Numbered from the stretch's first letter, positions 1-11,298 are shown. The stretch is 64,000 nucleotides of DNA from Spirosoma telluris (GCA_003259005.1 QLII01000001.1:7431001-7495000); one strand, 5' to 3'. Numbers and translations: made by a program. Notes: a model not told the origin generated them from the letters alone.

Positions 1-2
1 TT

Positions 3-95
3 GATGATTCGTGGGTGAAAAAAGGAATGATTCACTTTGTTTTTGCTAGTAACGAGCCCATTCAGAATCGGACGTATGATTCGTTCGTGTGCTAA
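3..95 (+). CDS. C-terminal fragment of an unidentified protein (cut by window edge)
   Basis: An open frame runs in from the left edge and stops at TAA 93-95. It encodes about 30 residues with protein-like composition, ending in DSFVC. The gene's start lies outside the window. No family can be assigned from so short a tail, and the reading could be chance. Confidence 0.35.
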   Translation, partial: DDSWVKKGMIHFVFASNEPIQNRTYDSFVC

Positions 96-264
96 TTACA
101 GTATTAATTCGGCGTAGAAGTCAACTCAATAACTGTAGGTACAGGGATAAAAGTGGACGTAACGTGTTGCGGTAATTACTTATTGTGGTTGAGTTGAAAA
201 ATAGCTTTGGAAATAGTGATTCCTGTCGGTTTTCAAGTAAATTATCTCAATCTGTCAACCTATT

Positions 265-1335
265 TTAATCTGAATAGCTAGTATACAATGCAGTTCGAAG
301 TTCCACCAGAATCTGATTAATGGTAACTAAATCAGGTCGATCAGGTAGGGGACTGGCAGCGGCCAGAGCGTCGATATGCGCTAGTTTTTGTTCGGCCTGT
401 TGGATTAGCTCGTCGTAGTTGAAAGCCCCCGCCCGAATTTTCAGCAATTCATCCCGGTTGGGTCGACGTACCTGTATCTGGCCTGTTTCCAGAATTTCAG
501 CCGCCATATCCAACAACCGAAAGGTATGCATCATATTTTTGGCATCGTAATTTTTGCCATGTTCGAGGGTATTCTGATAGCGGGCATCGTTACGTTTATC
601 AACCCAGTCCCAATACTCGCGGTAGTCTTTACAATAACTCGAATAGCCATCGTGATTGACATATAGGTGGGTTATGGGATCAATACCTTTGGGGACACTA
701 CTGAGTGAGATTTCGGTTGAGTCTTCACTGGCAACAATACCCTGAAAGTTCAGCGTAGCCGTTTCATCGTAAAACAGCGCATACACATCGCGGACGTGTG
801 GAACGCTTACCAAACCACAATTTTCGGGTTGCCTTTTCAGCTTAGCTAACCAGTCCAAAACGGGAACTGATCCTTGGCCGGTAAGCACATAGCAGAAATG
901 AAGCAGTGATTTGCGCTCCTTTGGTATTGGGTTCAGGATTTTTTTATTCAGTCCCCGTGCTTTTTTAATCTGGCTACTCGCGTAACCTGCAAACGTATCC
1001 CGACAAAGTTTGGAAAGAAAATCACTGGCCTGGAGTCGCTCAAACAAGGGGTGTTTATGAAGAACACAATCGGCTGGGGCACAGAGCAGTTCGAGAATAT
1101 TTGGATTGTTTTTGGAAAGCAGTTCGACAAATCGGCGCAGTTCATAAAAAATTACATCGTTTTTGTCATCGTTCACCTGCTCAACGTAATTCAGCCCATA
1201 CAGATCGGTTTGGGGGAGAACGAATACACCCCGAATGTCTATATCGGAGGTAGGCAGATCGGTTCCATAGGCGCGGCTACCGCTGATGCATTCGAATATG
1301 ATGAGGTTACGGTCGCGAAGATTCTGGATGGTCAT
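265..1335 (-). CDS. Predicted nucleotidyltransferase (pol-beta superfamily, RlaP/YcgL-like)
   Basis: This 356-residue cytosolic protein has the pol-beta nucleotidyltransferase signature near its N-terminus: GSRAYGT at residues 19-25 and DIDIRG at 31-36, which supply the metal-binding carboxylates. The arrangement matches the COG3541/PF10127 group of stand-alone nucleotidyltransferases, some of which sit beside RNA ligases. The substrate is unknown and no RNA-ligase gene lies nearby. The start is an ATG directly before the conserved N-terminus. A palindromic repeat lies just upstream. The family call is firm; the biochemical role is not. Confidence 0.8.
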   Translation of the reverse strand: MTIQNLRDRNLIIFECISGSRAYGTDLPTSDIDIRGVFVLPQTDLYGLNYVEQVNDDKNDVIFYELRRFVELLSKNNPNILELLCAPADCVLHKHPLFERLQASDFLSKLCRDTFAGYASSQIKKARGLNKKILNPIPKERKSLLHFCYVLTGQGSVPVLDWLAKLKRQPENCGLVSVPHVRDVYALFYDETATLNFQGIVASEDSTEISLSSVPKGIDPITHLYVNHDGYSSYCKDYREYWDWVDKRNDARYQNTLEHGKNYDAKNMMHTFRLLDMAAEILETGQIQVRRPNRDELLKIRAGAFNYDELIQQAEQKLAHIDALAAASPLPDRPDLVTINQILVELRTALYTSYSD

Positions 1336-1349
1336 GGTTTCGCCGGATA

Positions 1350-1446
1350 AGATAGATTCTAATGGATTCTATTGATTCTTTGGCGTTGATAATCAAGTCA
1401 AAAAAAATCTATAACATCAACAGAATCTAAAGACTCAACCAGAATT
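1350..1446. repeat. Degenerate copy of the AGATTCT palindromic repeat
   Basis: Clusters of AGATTCT/GATTCTA on the left and their complement (AGAATCTA) on the right give an imperfect inverted repeat. It resembles the better preserved copies at 25.1, 26.7 and 29.9 kb. The outer ends are not preserved, so the boundaries are approximate. Confidence 0.5.
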
Positions 1447-1455
1447 AAAACCCCA

Positions 1456-1492
1456 TAAAAAAGATAAGGTTCCCTGAACGTTGCAGAGAACC
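1456..1492 (-). terminator. Intrinsic terminator of the small exported-protein gene
   Basis: Read on the minus strand, a 9-bp stem (1484-1492 with 1468-1476, one G-U pair, 7-nt loop) is followed by a T-rich tract. It lies about 100 bp downstream of the stop at 1594 in the same direction. Confidence 0.6.
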
Positions 1493-1593
1493 CTATACTG
1501 ACTATTCCTAAACCCTTAACCTTTTCTACATGAAAAACTAACTTTTACTCTTTTCTGTTCCAAATACCTGACTAATTCGGCATTTATTCCAAA

Positions 1594-2034
1594 TTACTGA
1601 ATTTCAGGCATTTCGCTGGCTGGTTGATTTACATTCCAGATAAAATTAATCATCCGGGCGGTATGGTCAGCCTGGTTCATCCAGCGATTGGCGTTTGCAT
1701 CTTTATGCTTGGCCAGTTTATTAGTTAGCTGAGCGGCAGCTTCGTTGAATTTCGCACGGTCGGCAGGGCTGATGGTCAGCACAGCGGCCGGATTCTGGTT
1801 GTACAACGAGACAACGCTCATAAAGTTTTGCCAGTTGGTAGTAGTTACAAACTTGGCAACGTTTTGTTCAACATACGAAGCAAAAAGCTTCTGCGAACCA
1901 TTGACAAGCATAGTACTTGCCGGCTTATTGGCTGCCGGGCTATCATCAGTATTGGTGGTGGTAGCCGCGGTTGCCTGAGTTGATGCTAATCCTAATCCAA
2001 GAATCAGTGATGCAAAGATAACACGCGTTTTCAT
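1594..2034 (-). CDS. Small exported protein of unknown function
   Basis: This 146-residue protein starts with a typical Sec signal peptide: MKTR, a hydrophobic run of about 14 residues, then a probable cleavage after ATA near residue 23. The mature part opens with a low-complexity Thr/Asp/Ala linker and continues as a mostly helical, polar domain. I recognise no family. The gene stands alone, with a terminator-like hairpin downstream and a perfect 12-bp hairpin 60 bp upstream of its start. Confidence 0.6.
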   Translation of the reverse strand: MKTRVIFASLILGLGLASTQATAATTTNTDDSPAANKPASTMLVNGSQKLFASYVEQNVAKFVTTTNWQNFMSVVSLYNQNPAAVLTISPADRAKFNEAAAQLTNKLAKHKDANANRWMNQADHTARMINFIWNVNQPASEMPEIQ

Positions 2035-2093
2035 TGTTTTGTTCTATTTGGTTTTGATTACTGAACGCACAAATGTCCGTAGAAATTCCTAAA

Positions 2094-2122
2094 CTGCAAA
2101 CGCCCTATATGGGCGTTTGCAG
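2094..2122. terminator. Perfect 12-bp hairpin between pth and the exported-protein gene
   Basis: Arms 2094-2105 and 2111-2122 are perfectly complementary around a 5-nt loop. The element lies downstream of pth and upstream of the next minus-strand start. It could terminate pth transcription or act in the 5' region of the next gene. No long U tract follows, so the terminator reading is tentative. Confidence 0.45.
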
Positions 2123-2274
2123 AATATTATTCCGAATTTAATGCCGATTTTGGTCTATTTTTTTGATATTTATGAATTTTATTGGCTATTAACCAAAGGA
2201 TATATTGCATTAATGCTTCTTTATATCTATAAAATATGTCTTCGTAAAATTATAAAATTCTTTAAAAAGTTATA

Positions 2275-2834
2275 TCATTGGTTGTAATTATTCATGGCTG
2301 CTTGTATGCCCATAGTACAAAAAGTGAGTGCCGCATTTCCTACCCGGTCTAAATAGTCCGGTAACTGGATCAATTCATCTTCCGGAAACTGCCCTAATAC
2401 GAAATCAACCTGCCGTCCTTTCGAAAAATTATTGCCGATTCCAACCCGAAGCCGGGCGTATTCCTGGGTGTTCAACACCTCATCAATACTCTTCAGACCA
2501 TTATGACCCCCGGTGACCCTTTGGGTTTCAAACGCAGCTTGCCAAAGGGCAGATCTTTATCATCAGTGATAATCAGGATGTTTTCGACCGGGATATTCTC
2601 CTGCTTCATGTAATACAGTACCGCCCGCCCGCTGAGGTTCATATACGTAGTGGGCTTCACGAAAAATAGCTGCTTTCCTTTATGCTGCCATTTGGCCGTG
2701 TAGGCTAAGCGAGTCATCGAAAAGGTAAAGCCATGTTGTGCCGCCAGCCGATCAAGAACCATAAAGCCCGCATTATGGCGGGTAAGCGCATATTCAGGGC
2801 CGATATTGCCCAGACCTACAATCAGAAATTTCAT
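2275..2834 (-). CDS. pth: Peptidyl-tRNA hydrolase (frameshifted in this sequence)
   Basis: Pth recycles peptidyl-tRNAs released during translation. The N-terminal part shows the classic LIVGLGNIGPEY start, the catalytic His in TRHNAGF, and KPTTYMNLSG. The frame breaks at the five-C run 2507-2511 (plus strand). Adding one base restores the expected glycine-rich GGHNGL segment and the C-terminal half, giving 186 residues, the normal size. The start lies 6 bp past the stop of the upstream T9SS cargo gene, so the two may be cotranscribed. An essential housekeeping gene broken in a homopolymer points to a sequencing undercall. Confidence 0.92.
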
Positions 2835-2840
2835 AACAAG

Positions 2841-4702
2841 TCAATTCAATAAAGCTATCGATTCACGATAGGTCGTTTGGGTGCCATCAGGGAATTGGCA
2901 GTCCATTCGGTATTCATAAATACCCGAAGGGGCTGTCTGGCCATTTAGTAGACCGTCCCAGAGGGGTTCACCACTTGATAGCGCAAAATTAGCACGATTA
3001 TAGATGACTGCACCCCAGCGGTCGTAAACGGTGAACCGCGAAATCGTTAACGAGGGAAACATGAAGAATGCTGTGAGCGCGTCGTTATGGTTGTCGTGGT
3101 TAGGGGAGAAGGCCGCAGGCAGATGAACGAGATTGGCGCAACCGGATAAAATACGAACCGGTTGAGTGATTACACAGTTTTTCTCATCGCGTACGGTCAA
3201 GGTATATAGGCCTCCAGGCAGTCCCGAAAACGCGGACGAGGATTGAAATACCTGCCCATCAAGTGAATATTGATCCAGACCTGTACTTCGGGTGGAGACA
3301 ATAGAAATCGCTCCATTCTGCTCACCACACGCGGCATCCGTTATCCGCATATCAGCCAGTTGAGGACCAGTGCTGGCCGCTACACTAACCGATTGACTAA
3401 CCGTACAACCTTCGCTGTCTCGGGCCACAAGGGTATAACTGCCTGCCTGTAAACTGGTAAACCCAGGCGCTGCCTGAAATACGTTGTTGTCAATACTATA
3501 CTGAACCGGACTAGTACCTCCCGAAATGGTTAGGCTTGCCTCCCCGTTTGCCTGCCCGCAGGAAGTCGATACTATAGCTGTATTCAGAACGGTCATAGGC
3601 TTGAAGGAAGGCATACTGAGTGCCCGGTTCACTTCGCACCCATTGGCATCACGCACGCGGAAGGTGTAGGTCCCACCCGTTAACTTCGTGAAAAGCGGGC
3701 TTGCCTGAAACGAAACCCCATAATCAATCGAGTAGGTTAATGGAGCTTTACCACCCACAGCCAGTACGGTCACCTCGCCATTGGCCGTTTCGCAGTGGGG
3801 GGCGTAGTTGACAGGCTGCTAATGGTTGGTGCGGTATCTGTTGTGATGGTAACCGGCTGTGCGGCCTGACAACCATTCGCATCTTTAGCAACCACCGTGT
3901 AAGAGCCGGGACTGAGGCTGGTAAACAACGGGGCTGACTGGAATGAACCTCCGTTTAAGCTATACTGCCATCCCGTTGACCCCGAAGCAGCCACCTCAAT
4001 GGAACCATTCGCTTTGTCGCAGCCTGTATTCGTGGGAGTTGCCTTAAAAACCGGTTCATTCACCTCTATCGTAATTGGAACAGGCGGACTTTCATTTTGA
4101 TACAGCGTCTGCGTGATATAAAACGTAGTTGTCTGGGTAATTTTTGGACTGTAGGTATTGCCTGTAGCCAATAGATTCGTGGCTGACGAGGAGGAGTACC
4201 AGCGAATATTTTTACCTGTAACTACTAAATTGGTTGGGCTACCTTTGCAAACAGGACTCCCCGATTTCAGCACAATGCGGTAAAGTTCGACCTTTCCGCC
4301 CGACGTATCGGCGCAGGTGGTGCCGTTGACGATGTTCTCGTAAGTGCCAATCAGGCTTTCATCGACGGGGTTATAGGTTAGTATGCCGCGCCAATAACAA
4401 ATCCCTTTAACGGTGGTACTGCCATTTTTATCTGACTCGCTGAACGTAACGGTTGACCCGGAGATATTTCCATTTATATAGGCGACTCCGCCAAACGGTA
4501 CTTTCGGATTAGAGGTTTGTGCTGTGCCGCTTAGTGTAAAAGCAGACTGACTAATTTGCAGGGCGTAATTATAGATTGCCTGAGTGGGGTTAGTAGGATA
4601 GGTTACCCCCAGCCAGAAGCCACTTAGATTGGGTTGCGCCTTGCTTTGGGCAAAAACGAACCCGAGTGCCAGTAAGAGTCCAATAGTAACGCTTCTACTC
4701 AT
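2841..4702 (-). CDS. Exported SprB-repeat protein with T9SS type B sorting domain (frameshifted)
   Basis: The full-length product is about 620 residues. It has a signal peptide (cleavage after SKA, near residue 22), an N-terminal domain of unknown type, then about five SprB-type repeats with the pattern YSLNGGSFQSAP..SPGSYTV..KDANGC. The C-terminus is a gliding-motility-associated CHU_C domain (FSPNHDNHND, YDRWG, GIYEYRM), the signal for type IX secretion. The frame breaks at the six-G run 3797-3802; one extra base joins the halves in the middle of a repeat. It is probably a surface adhesin or extracellular protein, but its ligand is unknown. Confidence 0.85.
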
Positions 4703-4845
4703 AGCACCGGGGTTTATACCAGACTGCCAAATTTATGACCTACTAATGTAGTGAGAATAAGGAATAGGTCAGATTTATATCCCCTAATAGTCGAGAACCC
4801 TTACTCAACGGTCAACTATTACGACTTACTCACTATTTTTACTTC

Positions 4846-5385
4846 ATGAACCAACAACGCCTGATTCTGTCTAGCCCGCTACTCGAAATTGTGATTAGCC
4901 GGTTAGCCCAGCAATTAATTGAAACCTACCAGGATTTTGCCGATACGGTTATTCTAGGCATGCAGCCACGAGGCATTTATTTCGCCGAGCGAGTAGCACG
5001 CGAGTTGAATCGGGCGCTTGGTCAACATGTGCCATTGGGTTATTTAGATGCCACCTTCTACCGGGATGATTTCCGCCGACGCGACACGCCCCTACGCCCC
5101 AATACAACCCATGTTCCCTTTATTATCGAAAATAAACGGGTCATTCTAATCGACGATGTGCTGGCTACCGGACGGATGGTCCGGGCGGCTCTTGATGCCA
5201 TGACAGCCTTTGGCCGTCCCCGAAAAGTTGAACTGCTGGTACTGATCGACCGACGATATAATCGTGATTTGCCCATCAAACCCGACTATACCGGTAAGCG
5301 CGTGAATACCCTTGAGTCGCAGCAGGTACTGGTTGAATGGACTGAGCAGGGGGCAGACGCTGATCGTATCTGGCTCGTTGGATAA
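4846..5385 (+). CDS. pyrR: PyrR-type phosphoribosyltransferase
   Basis: This 179-residue protein has the type I phosphoribosyltransferase fold, with the PRPP loop VILIDDVLATGR at residues 99-110 and the GMQPRG segment near 38-43. Length and the YLDATFYRDD motif match PyrR, a bifunctional pyrimidine-operon regulator and uracil phosphoribosyltransferase. In Bacteroidota its regulatory role is less established than in Bacillus. No pyr biosynthesis gene is adjacent, so here it may act mainly in uracil salvage. The ATG start fits the family N-terminus. Confidence 0.88.
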   Translation: MNQQRLILSSPLLEIVISRLAQQLIETYQDFADTVILGMQPRGIYFAERVARELNRALGQHVPLGYLDATFYRDDFRRRDTPLRPNTTHVPFIIENKRVILIDDVLATGRMVRAALDAMTAFGRPRKVELLVLIDRRYNRDLPIKPDYTGKRVNTLESQQVLVEWTEQGADADRIWLVG

Positions 5386-5596
5386 CGGTTGCCGCTGACA
5401 TTGGTCAGGCTGCACTTACTTTGTTGAAACTACTTAATTAGTAATCATTATTTCTGGGTATATTTACCTGAAGATGAGTACGAAACAACTCATGTCAATA
5501 ATTTGACACTTAGGGACTTATTTGTGTCGGTTGAGCTTCTTTATATGATTCAAAATTGGTATGTCTTTTGTAATTTAGCAGACCGTAACTAATTCT

Positions 5597-8162
5597 ATGA
5601 GACGTCTGCAGCGATTATTCGCTTTCTTTTTTACTTTCGGCATTATCTGTAATACAGTACAAGCGCAGACTGATTATACGGTTACTGGCCTGGTGACTGA
5701 TGCCCACACGGGCGAGCCAATACCCTTTGCCAGTGTGGCTCTGGTAGGACGCCGGAGTGGCACATTAACTGACGAAAAAGGCCGTTACACGCTGAAGGTT
5801 AAACTCTTGTCAGATTCCCTGGCCGTTAGCTCAATGGGGTATAAAGCACTCCGGCAGGCTGTTGATCCCGAACGTACTACCCAGGCGCTTGATTTTAAAC
5901 TAATGTCGGCCGGTACTGCCTTGCAGGAAGTAACGGTAAGAGCGGGCGAAAATCCTGCCTGGCGCGTACTTCGGCAGGTACGTAAAAATCGATCCCTTAA
6001 CGACCGCAAGCGACTGGCTGCCTACGAATATGATAGCTACGTTAAAACCGACATTGCTATAAGTCACGTAACGGAGAGGATGCGAAAGAATCCGCTCATT
6101 AAGCGGATTAATGAAGCGATGAGCAAACAGGATTCGATAGTCGATGATGAAGGACATCGATTACTGCCCTTGCTGGCTTCAGAATCGGTGTCGAAGTATT
6201 ACTATAGAACGGGTCCCGAGCGTAAGCGAGAAGACATTCGCAAAACGCGTATTAAGGGGGTAGCCGTCGATGATGCCGGACTCAGCTCGCAGTTGCTGGG
6301 GGGTACAAACCTGGTCAGCCAGAACTTCTACGACAATTATATACCCATTCTGGGTAAGGACTTTGCTTCGCCTATTGGCGATAACTGGAAAAACTGGTAT
6401 GAATTTTTTCTGGCCGATACGACTCAGATTGGCGACCACATCTGCTACGAAATTCAGTTCGACCCCAAGCGGCCGGAGGATCTGGCGTTTATTGGAAAAG
6501 CCTGGATCGACACCACTTCGTTTGCACTCTGCCAGATCGAAACCAAAATTGGCAAAGGAGCTAACCTGAACTATGTGCGTTCCCTTGCTATTGAGCAGGA
6601 ACTGGAAGCAACCATCGACTCAACGGCTGGCACGACCGCTTCGGCTGGCTGGCTACCCGTGAGTATTAAGCTGTCGGCCAATCTGACTGGGGTAGGTAAG
6701 CAATCGCTTGGGTTACGGGCTCAGGTGAGTCTTCGTAACAGCAATATCGTTGTCAATCGGGCCCACCCGACTAGCTTTTATGAACAGCCCATCGAGCCGA
6801 GCGACACGGTGGCTACGGCAAACGATGCCTATTGGCATAGCGTACAACGAAATCTCGCCGGGTCCGATTCGCTGGGTAAAGAGGACCAGAAGACACGCCA
6901 GATCATTGATAAACTGCGGGCCGTACCAGCCGTAAAGATGGCCGAAGCGGTAGGGCAGGTTGCCGTTACCGGTTATTATAAACTCGGTGGTTTTGATCTG
7001 GGCCCTATCCTTATTTATTCGCCGTAAATAGTGTTGAAGGGTTGCGGACGCGCATTGGCTTTCGTACCAATGAGCAGTTCAGCCGAAACTGGATACTGCG
7101 GGGCTATGTAGCGTATGGTACGCTGGACAAGGAGTTTAAATATGGTGGTGAAATCGACTATTTATTTTCGCGGCAGCACTGGACCGTAGCAGGCGTTCGT
7201 ATTGCGAATGATCTGGAACGGCTGGGGCTTACCCCCGAGTTAATAGGCGGCAACCGAATTTTCTACGCCTTGAGCCGCTTTGGTCGGTATCGGGTGGGTA
7301 TCGGAGCTATCAAAAAGAAGTTTTCTTCAAAACAGAACCTGTCAAGGGAATTCTGTTGACAGCTATGGTTGGTAGCCGGACCTTCAATCCGCTTTTTCCA
7401 TTTCACTTTCGACAGAACCCTGAATTAGGGGATCAGTCGCCTTTGCAATCTGATATTAACGATGCCTACTGGTCTATTGAAGCGCGACTGGCCCGGAAGG
7501 AAAAATACCTGATGGATGGTAACGAGCGTATTACGCTCGGAACGAAACGGGCTCCTGTACTCACCATTCGCTATACGCAGGGTCTAAAGTCACTTGGTAG
7601 CGATTTTAACTACCGCCGTATTACGCTACGGGCGCAACAGTCCCTACGGCTTGGGGCACTTGGCCGGATGACCTATCTGCTGTCGGCAGGCTATACTCCA
7701 GACGTAATGCCCGCGCCCATGCTGTTTCCGCACATTGGTAACCCTACGCCCTTGCTGACAACCAACACCTTCAACCGAATGCAGTTTTACGAGTTCGTGA
7801 GCGACCGGTTTGTGGCCGTTCATATCCAGCACCGGTTTGAAGGACTGCTGTTCAATCGTATACCGGGAATACGGAAACTTAACTGGCGATTAATTGCCAA
7901 TGTAGACGCACTCTGGGGTAGTTTGTCGAAAGAAAATCAGGCCGTTTCGACGGCCAAACCCTTGCCCAACGGAGCCAGACCTATTTTCTTTGGTGCGCTT
8001 GATAAAAACAAGCCGTACATGGAAGTTGGCTATGGCATTGATAATATCTTCAAACTGATTCGGATTCAGGCCATTCACCGACTGGACTATCTGGATGATG
8101 GCCCCAATGGTATCCCACTCAATTCATTTGCCCTAAAGGCATCGGCAACAATTAGCTTTTAA
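5597..8162 (+). CDS. DUF5686 outer-membrane protein with carboxypeptidase-like domain (two frameshifts)
   Basis: The product is about 855 residues. It has a signal peptide ending VQAQ near residue 24, then a carboxypeptidase-regulatory-like beta domain (VTGLVTDAHTGEPIPFASV) as in TonB-dependent proteins, then a long DUF5686 region ending in beta strands typical of an outer-membrane barrel. The frame breaks at the GGG run 7000-7002 and the five-A run 7312-7316. One base at each site restores the conserved NSVEGLRTRIGFRTN and the KEVFFKTEPVKG segments. The function of DUF5686 proteins is not established. The stop is 2 bp from that of the convergent LytTR gene. Confidence 0.82.
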
Positions 8163-8164
8163 CG

Positions 8165-8940
8165 CTATTTCCCCATCCATTTCTTGAATTCCATAGCCCG
8201 TTCGCGGCTTACCAGCACCTCATCGTCGGGGGTAGGGCGGAGGGTTAGTTTGAGCTTGTTGTTAAAGTACGAATGCACCTGTTGCACAGAGGTGATTTCG
8301 ACTACAAACTGCCGGTTGGCCCGAAAAAACTGAGAGGGTTCCAGCATGGCTTCCAGTTCGTCGAGGGTATAATCGACGGAAAACTTCTGGTTGGTACGGG
8401 TTCGGAACAGACTCACCCCATCTTCGGAGTAGAAGTAAGCAATATCGGCCACGTCGATGGGTAGCCACTGCGAGAGGTGTTTGACCAAAAAGCGTTTCCT
8501 GTATTCGGTAGGTTGAATCTGCTGACGAAGCTGCTGAACCAGGGCATTGATCGTGGCCGTTCCCATAGGCTCCACCGCCGGTTGGGTGAGCATTCGTTTT
8601 TGTTTTGCTAAACTAGCTTCCAGTTCCTGCCGCTTGATGGGTTTAAGTAGGTAGTCGATGCTGTTGACCTTGAACGCTTTCAGCGCATACTCATCGTAAG
8701 AGGTCGTGAAAATGATGGGCGACTCGACGGATGTCTGTTCAAATATTTCAAAACTCTGCCCATCGGCCAGTTCAATATCCATCAAAATCAGGTCGGGCGC
8801 GGGTTATCCTGAAGCCAGGCTACCGAAGCCCGGACACTAGCCGTTGTTCCAACAATCTGTAGCGTTGGATCTACGTCCTGTAATAGTTTCGTCAGTTTGC
8901 GAACCGCTAATTCTTCATCTTCAACGATCAGTACATTCAT
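8165..8940 (-). CDS. LytTR-family response regulator (frameshifted)
   Basis: The restored product is 258 residues. A receiver domain begins MNVLIVEDEELAVRKL and contains LILMDIELADG, with the phosphoacceptor Asp in LMDIE, and YLLKPI. A LytTR DNA-binding domain follows, with FSVDYTLDELEAML and ANRQFVVEI. The frame breaks at GGG 8801-8803; one extra base joins the N-terminal receiver to the rest. The gene lies downstream of two LytS-type kinases on the same strand and is their probable partner. Confidence 0.88.
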
Positions 8941-9080
8941 GATCAAATACGTTTATCAAGTCTCACTTTTATAGTCTTTTAAATGTACTAATTAACGGGT
9001 TTGTCTGCCAATGGTCTGGCTTATGAAACCGACAAATTAAGAATTGAATTTGTATAAAAAGCCTGTGAACCGTTACCCAA

Positions 9081-10169
9081 TTAACGCTTCGCTAAGGCAA
9101 TGTTAGAAGCCGTGGCGTGGCTTTCTGAAAAAGTTATGTCACGAATCAGCGGTATAGTTACCGTAAAATACGGCGCTTCGTCCCGCACGTCAATTTCCCC
9201 TTTTCCTAATAAGCGATACTTGTTAATGATGTTACTCAATCCCACCTGATTCGATAGGGCATGAACTGGTTTGCGTTGCAGATTATTCTGTACAACCAAC
9301 CGGCCATCATCACGGGTTTCGATCCGAATATGCAGGGGTTGTTCCGGTAAAATAATGTTATGCTTTACCGCATTTTCGAGCAGCAGTTGTAGTGTCAGAG
9401 GGGGCAATTGATAGGTATAGTATTTCTCGTCAACGGCTTCTTCCAGCCGAAGGTGTTCACCGTGGCGGGTGCGTAACAAGTGGAAATAAGAGCGCGTAAA
9501 TGCCAGTTCCTGATCCAGGGTTGTCAATTCGGTTTCGTTGGCGCGAAGCAAGTAGCGATATACACTACTCATTTCATCAATAAACTGCTGGGCCTGATCG
9601 GGGTCTTCTTCGATCAGGGAGGAGAGTGAGTTAAGGGCGTTAAACAGGAAATGGGGACTAATTTGTCCTTTCAAACCTTCGAGCTGGCTGCGCAAATTGG
9701 CCTGCTGGAGCTGGTCAGCTTCGCGAAGGGCGGTATCCCACTGTTCAAATGTATAAATGCTTTCGTGGACGACATTAACAATCAGGTTGCCGATAGCACT
9801 GAAAATGAGCGTTACGTGTAAGCGTGCTGCATCGAATGTATAACCCGGAAAGTGTACCCATTCGTAGCTGTAGAAAAAGCCCAAAATCATGGTTGATGAC
9901 ATAAGAACGTGAACACTCCAGGCCAGGCATAAACGAAGGGCTGTTTGGCGGATATATGGGAAGCGTTGTCGTAGCCAGAGGGCGGGAACGGCATGTAGAA
10001 AATAGGCGGGTGTCCAGAAAATAATAATACTGGCTGTAGCGAGCAGGAATACATCGAAATGCTCGAAATAAGCAGAACCGAACAGGGCATAATTGAGTAT
10101 CCCGAAATACACCGGCAGAATAAACAGCGCGATACGGGTGTCCTGTTGAGTGAAGATGTTCAGATTCAC
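9081..10169 (-). CDS. LytS-type sensor histidine kinase (second of two)
   Basis: The 362-residue protein has about four hydrophobic segments in residues 15-135, a short linker, then a His_kinase (PF06580) domain with QISPHFLFNALNSL (His173). An HATPase region carries the N box LLLENAVKHN and a VGLSNI glycine motif. It has no extracellular sensor domain. The start is 6 bp after the stop of the upstream kinase, so the two are one transcription unit with the LytTR regulator 140 bp downstream. It probably phosphorylates that regulator; the stimulus is unknown. Confidence 0.9.
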   Translation of the reverse strand: MNLNIFTQQDTRIALFILPVYFGILNYALFGSAYFEHFDVFLLATASIIIFWTPAYFLHAVPALWLRQRFPYIRQTALRLCLAWSVHVLMSSTMILGFFYSYEWVHFPGYTFDAARLHVTLIFSAIGNLIVNVVHESIYTFEQWDTALREADQLQQANLRSQLEGLKGQISPHFLFNALNSLSSLIEEDPDQAQQFIDEMSSVYRYLLRANETELTTLDQELAFTRSYFHLLRTRHGEHLRLEEAVDEKYYTYQLPPLTLQLLLENAVKHNIILPEQPLHIRIETRDDGRLVVQNNLQRKPVHALSNQVGLSNIINKYRLLGKGEIDVRDEAPYFTVTIPLIRDITFSESHATASNIALAKR

Positions 10170-10175
10170 AGTCGG

Positions 10176-11260
10176 TCAGCTCGCTAAGAAGTTAATTTCA
10201 GTTAACCGTTGTGTAGACAGGGGCAGCGTAACACTAAACTGCTGACCGTTGTCGAAGATATACAGGGAGGGAAGACCCAGGGCCGCAAATTGCGCCGTCA
10301 ATCGACTAAGTCCCCCGCCTGCGTTGCTACCTGGACAGATTTTCGCTGGAGCGAGTTGCTAACCTCAAGCCTGTTGCTGGCTAAATGACGAATGGTAATG
10401 ATTAACGGTTTACCCGGAAGAAGGCTATTATGTCGGAGGGCATTGTCAACGAGTACCTGTAGGGTTAGCGGTGGCAGAAGCAGGTCAGATGCGGCCAGGT
10501 TTCGTTCAATCTGCCAGCATAGGGTTGAGCCATAGCGCTCCTGTAGCAAATACCGATATGCATCCAGAAAGGCTAATTCGTCGGTTAGCGATACTAATGG
10601 GCGTTGACTAGCCTGAAGCATGTACCGATACACACTGGCCAGTTCGTCCAGAAAGGCACTGGCCCGGCGTCGATCTTCGCTAATCAGAGCTGACAACGAG
10701 TTCAGGCTATTGAATAAAAAGTGCGGGTTGACCTGATTTTTAAGACTGGTTAATTCAGCCAGGAGTTGATTTTTTTTGACAGCCTCCGCCCGCTCAACGG
10801 CTTGTCGGTACTGACTCAGGTTATATGATCCCTCATAATAGCTACCAACGACTACCACGAAGAATAAGGCCATGGCAATAGGTAACAGATAATCATCAGG
10901 GAAAGCAGGCTCCGGAATACGCCCGCTCGGGTCGAATTGATATAACAGTCTGGTTTCGACGATCTGATCGAACACCGTGAAGAGTGAGTAGCCACCAAAT
11001 GTTTTCCAGATTCGTTTGCCGGTGTTTAGGCGGCCAGGGTATTCCATTCGGACCCTGACCACCCACCATAACAGCAAATGCCAAAGCAATGTAGTGGAGA
11101 CTAAACCCCAGACAATTGTTAGCGCAACGAGCCGTCCGTCGTACCCATAGGCTGCAATCGTTAAGAGCACAAATGGCAAAACGGCCACAGGAATGCCAAT
11201 CAGGCGTACCCAGCGGTCGTGAAGTGCGTTGAACGAAAGAGCAGAAAGAGGTACATTCAT
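10176..11260 (-). CDS. LytS-type sensor histidine kinase (first of two, frameshifted near C-terminus)
   Basis: The restored length is 361 residues, almost the same as the next gene, and the architecture is the same: N-terminal membrane segments, then QVNPHFLFNSLNSL (His180) and the N box LLVDNALRHN. The two kinases look like paralogues. The frame breaks at the five-C run 10312-10316. One base restores AGGLSRL and the last 46 residues, and the stop then falls at 10176-10178, just before the next start. Without the repair the protein would lose the glycine box of the ATPase domain. Confidence 0.88.
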
Positions 11261-11298
11261 AAACGAAAATTACGACATTTTGCGGAACGATCAACTGG

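Noticed and set aside
2490..2520. Inactivating mutation of pth
   Set aside because: Pth is essential and the break is one missing base in a five-base run; the repaired protein is full length.
10896..11294. ORF overlapping the LytS kinase in another frame
   Set aside because: It lies inside a gene with clear kinase motifs and has no recognisable domain; it is a shadow frame.
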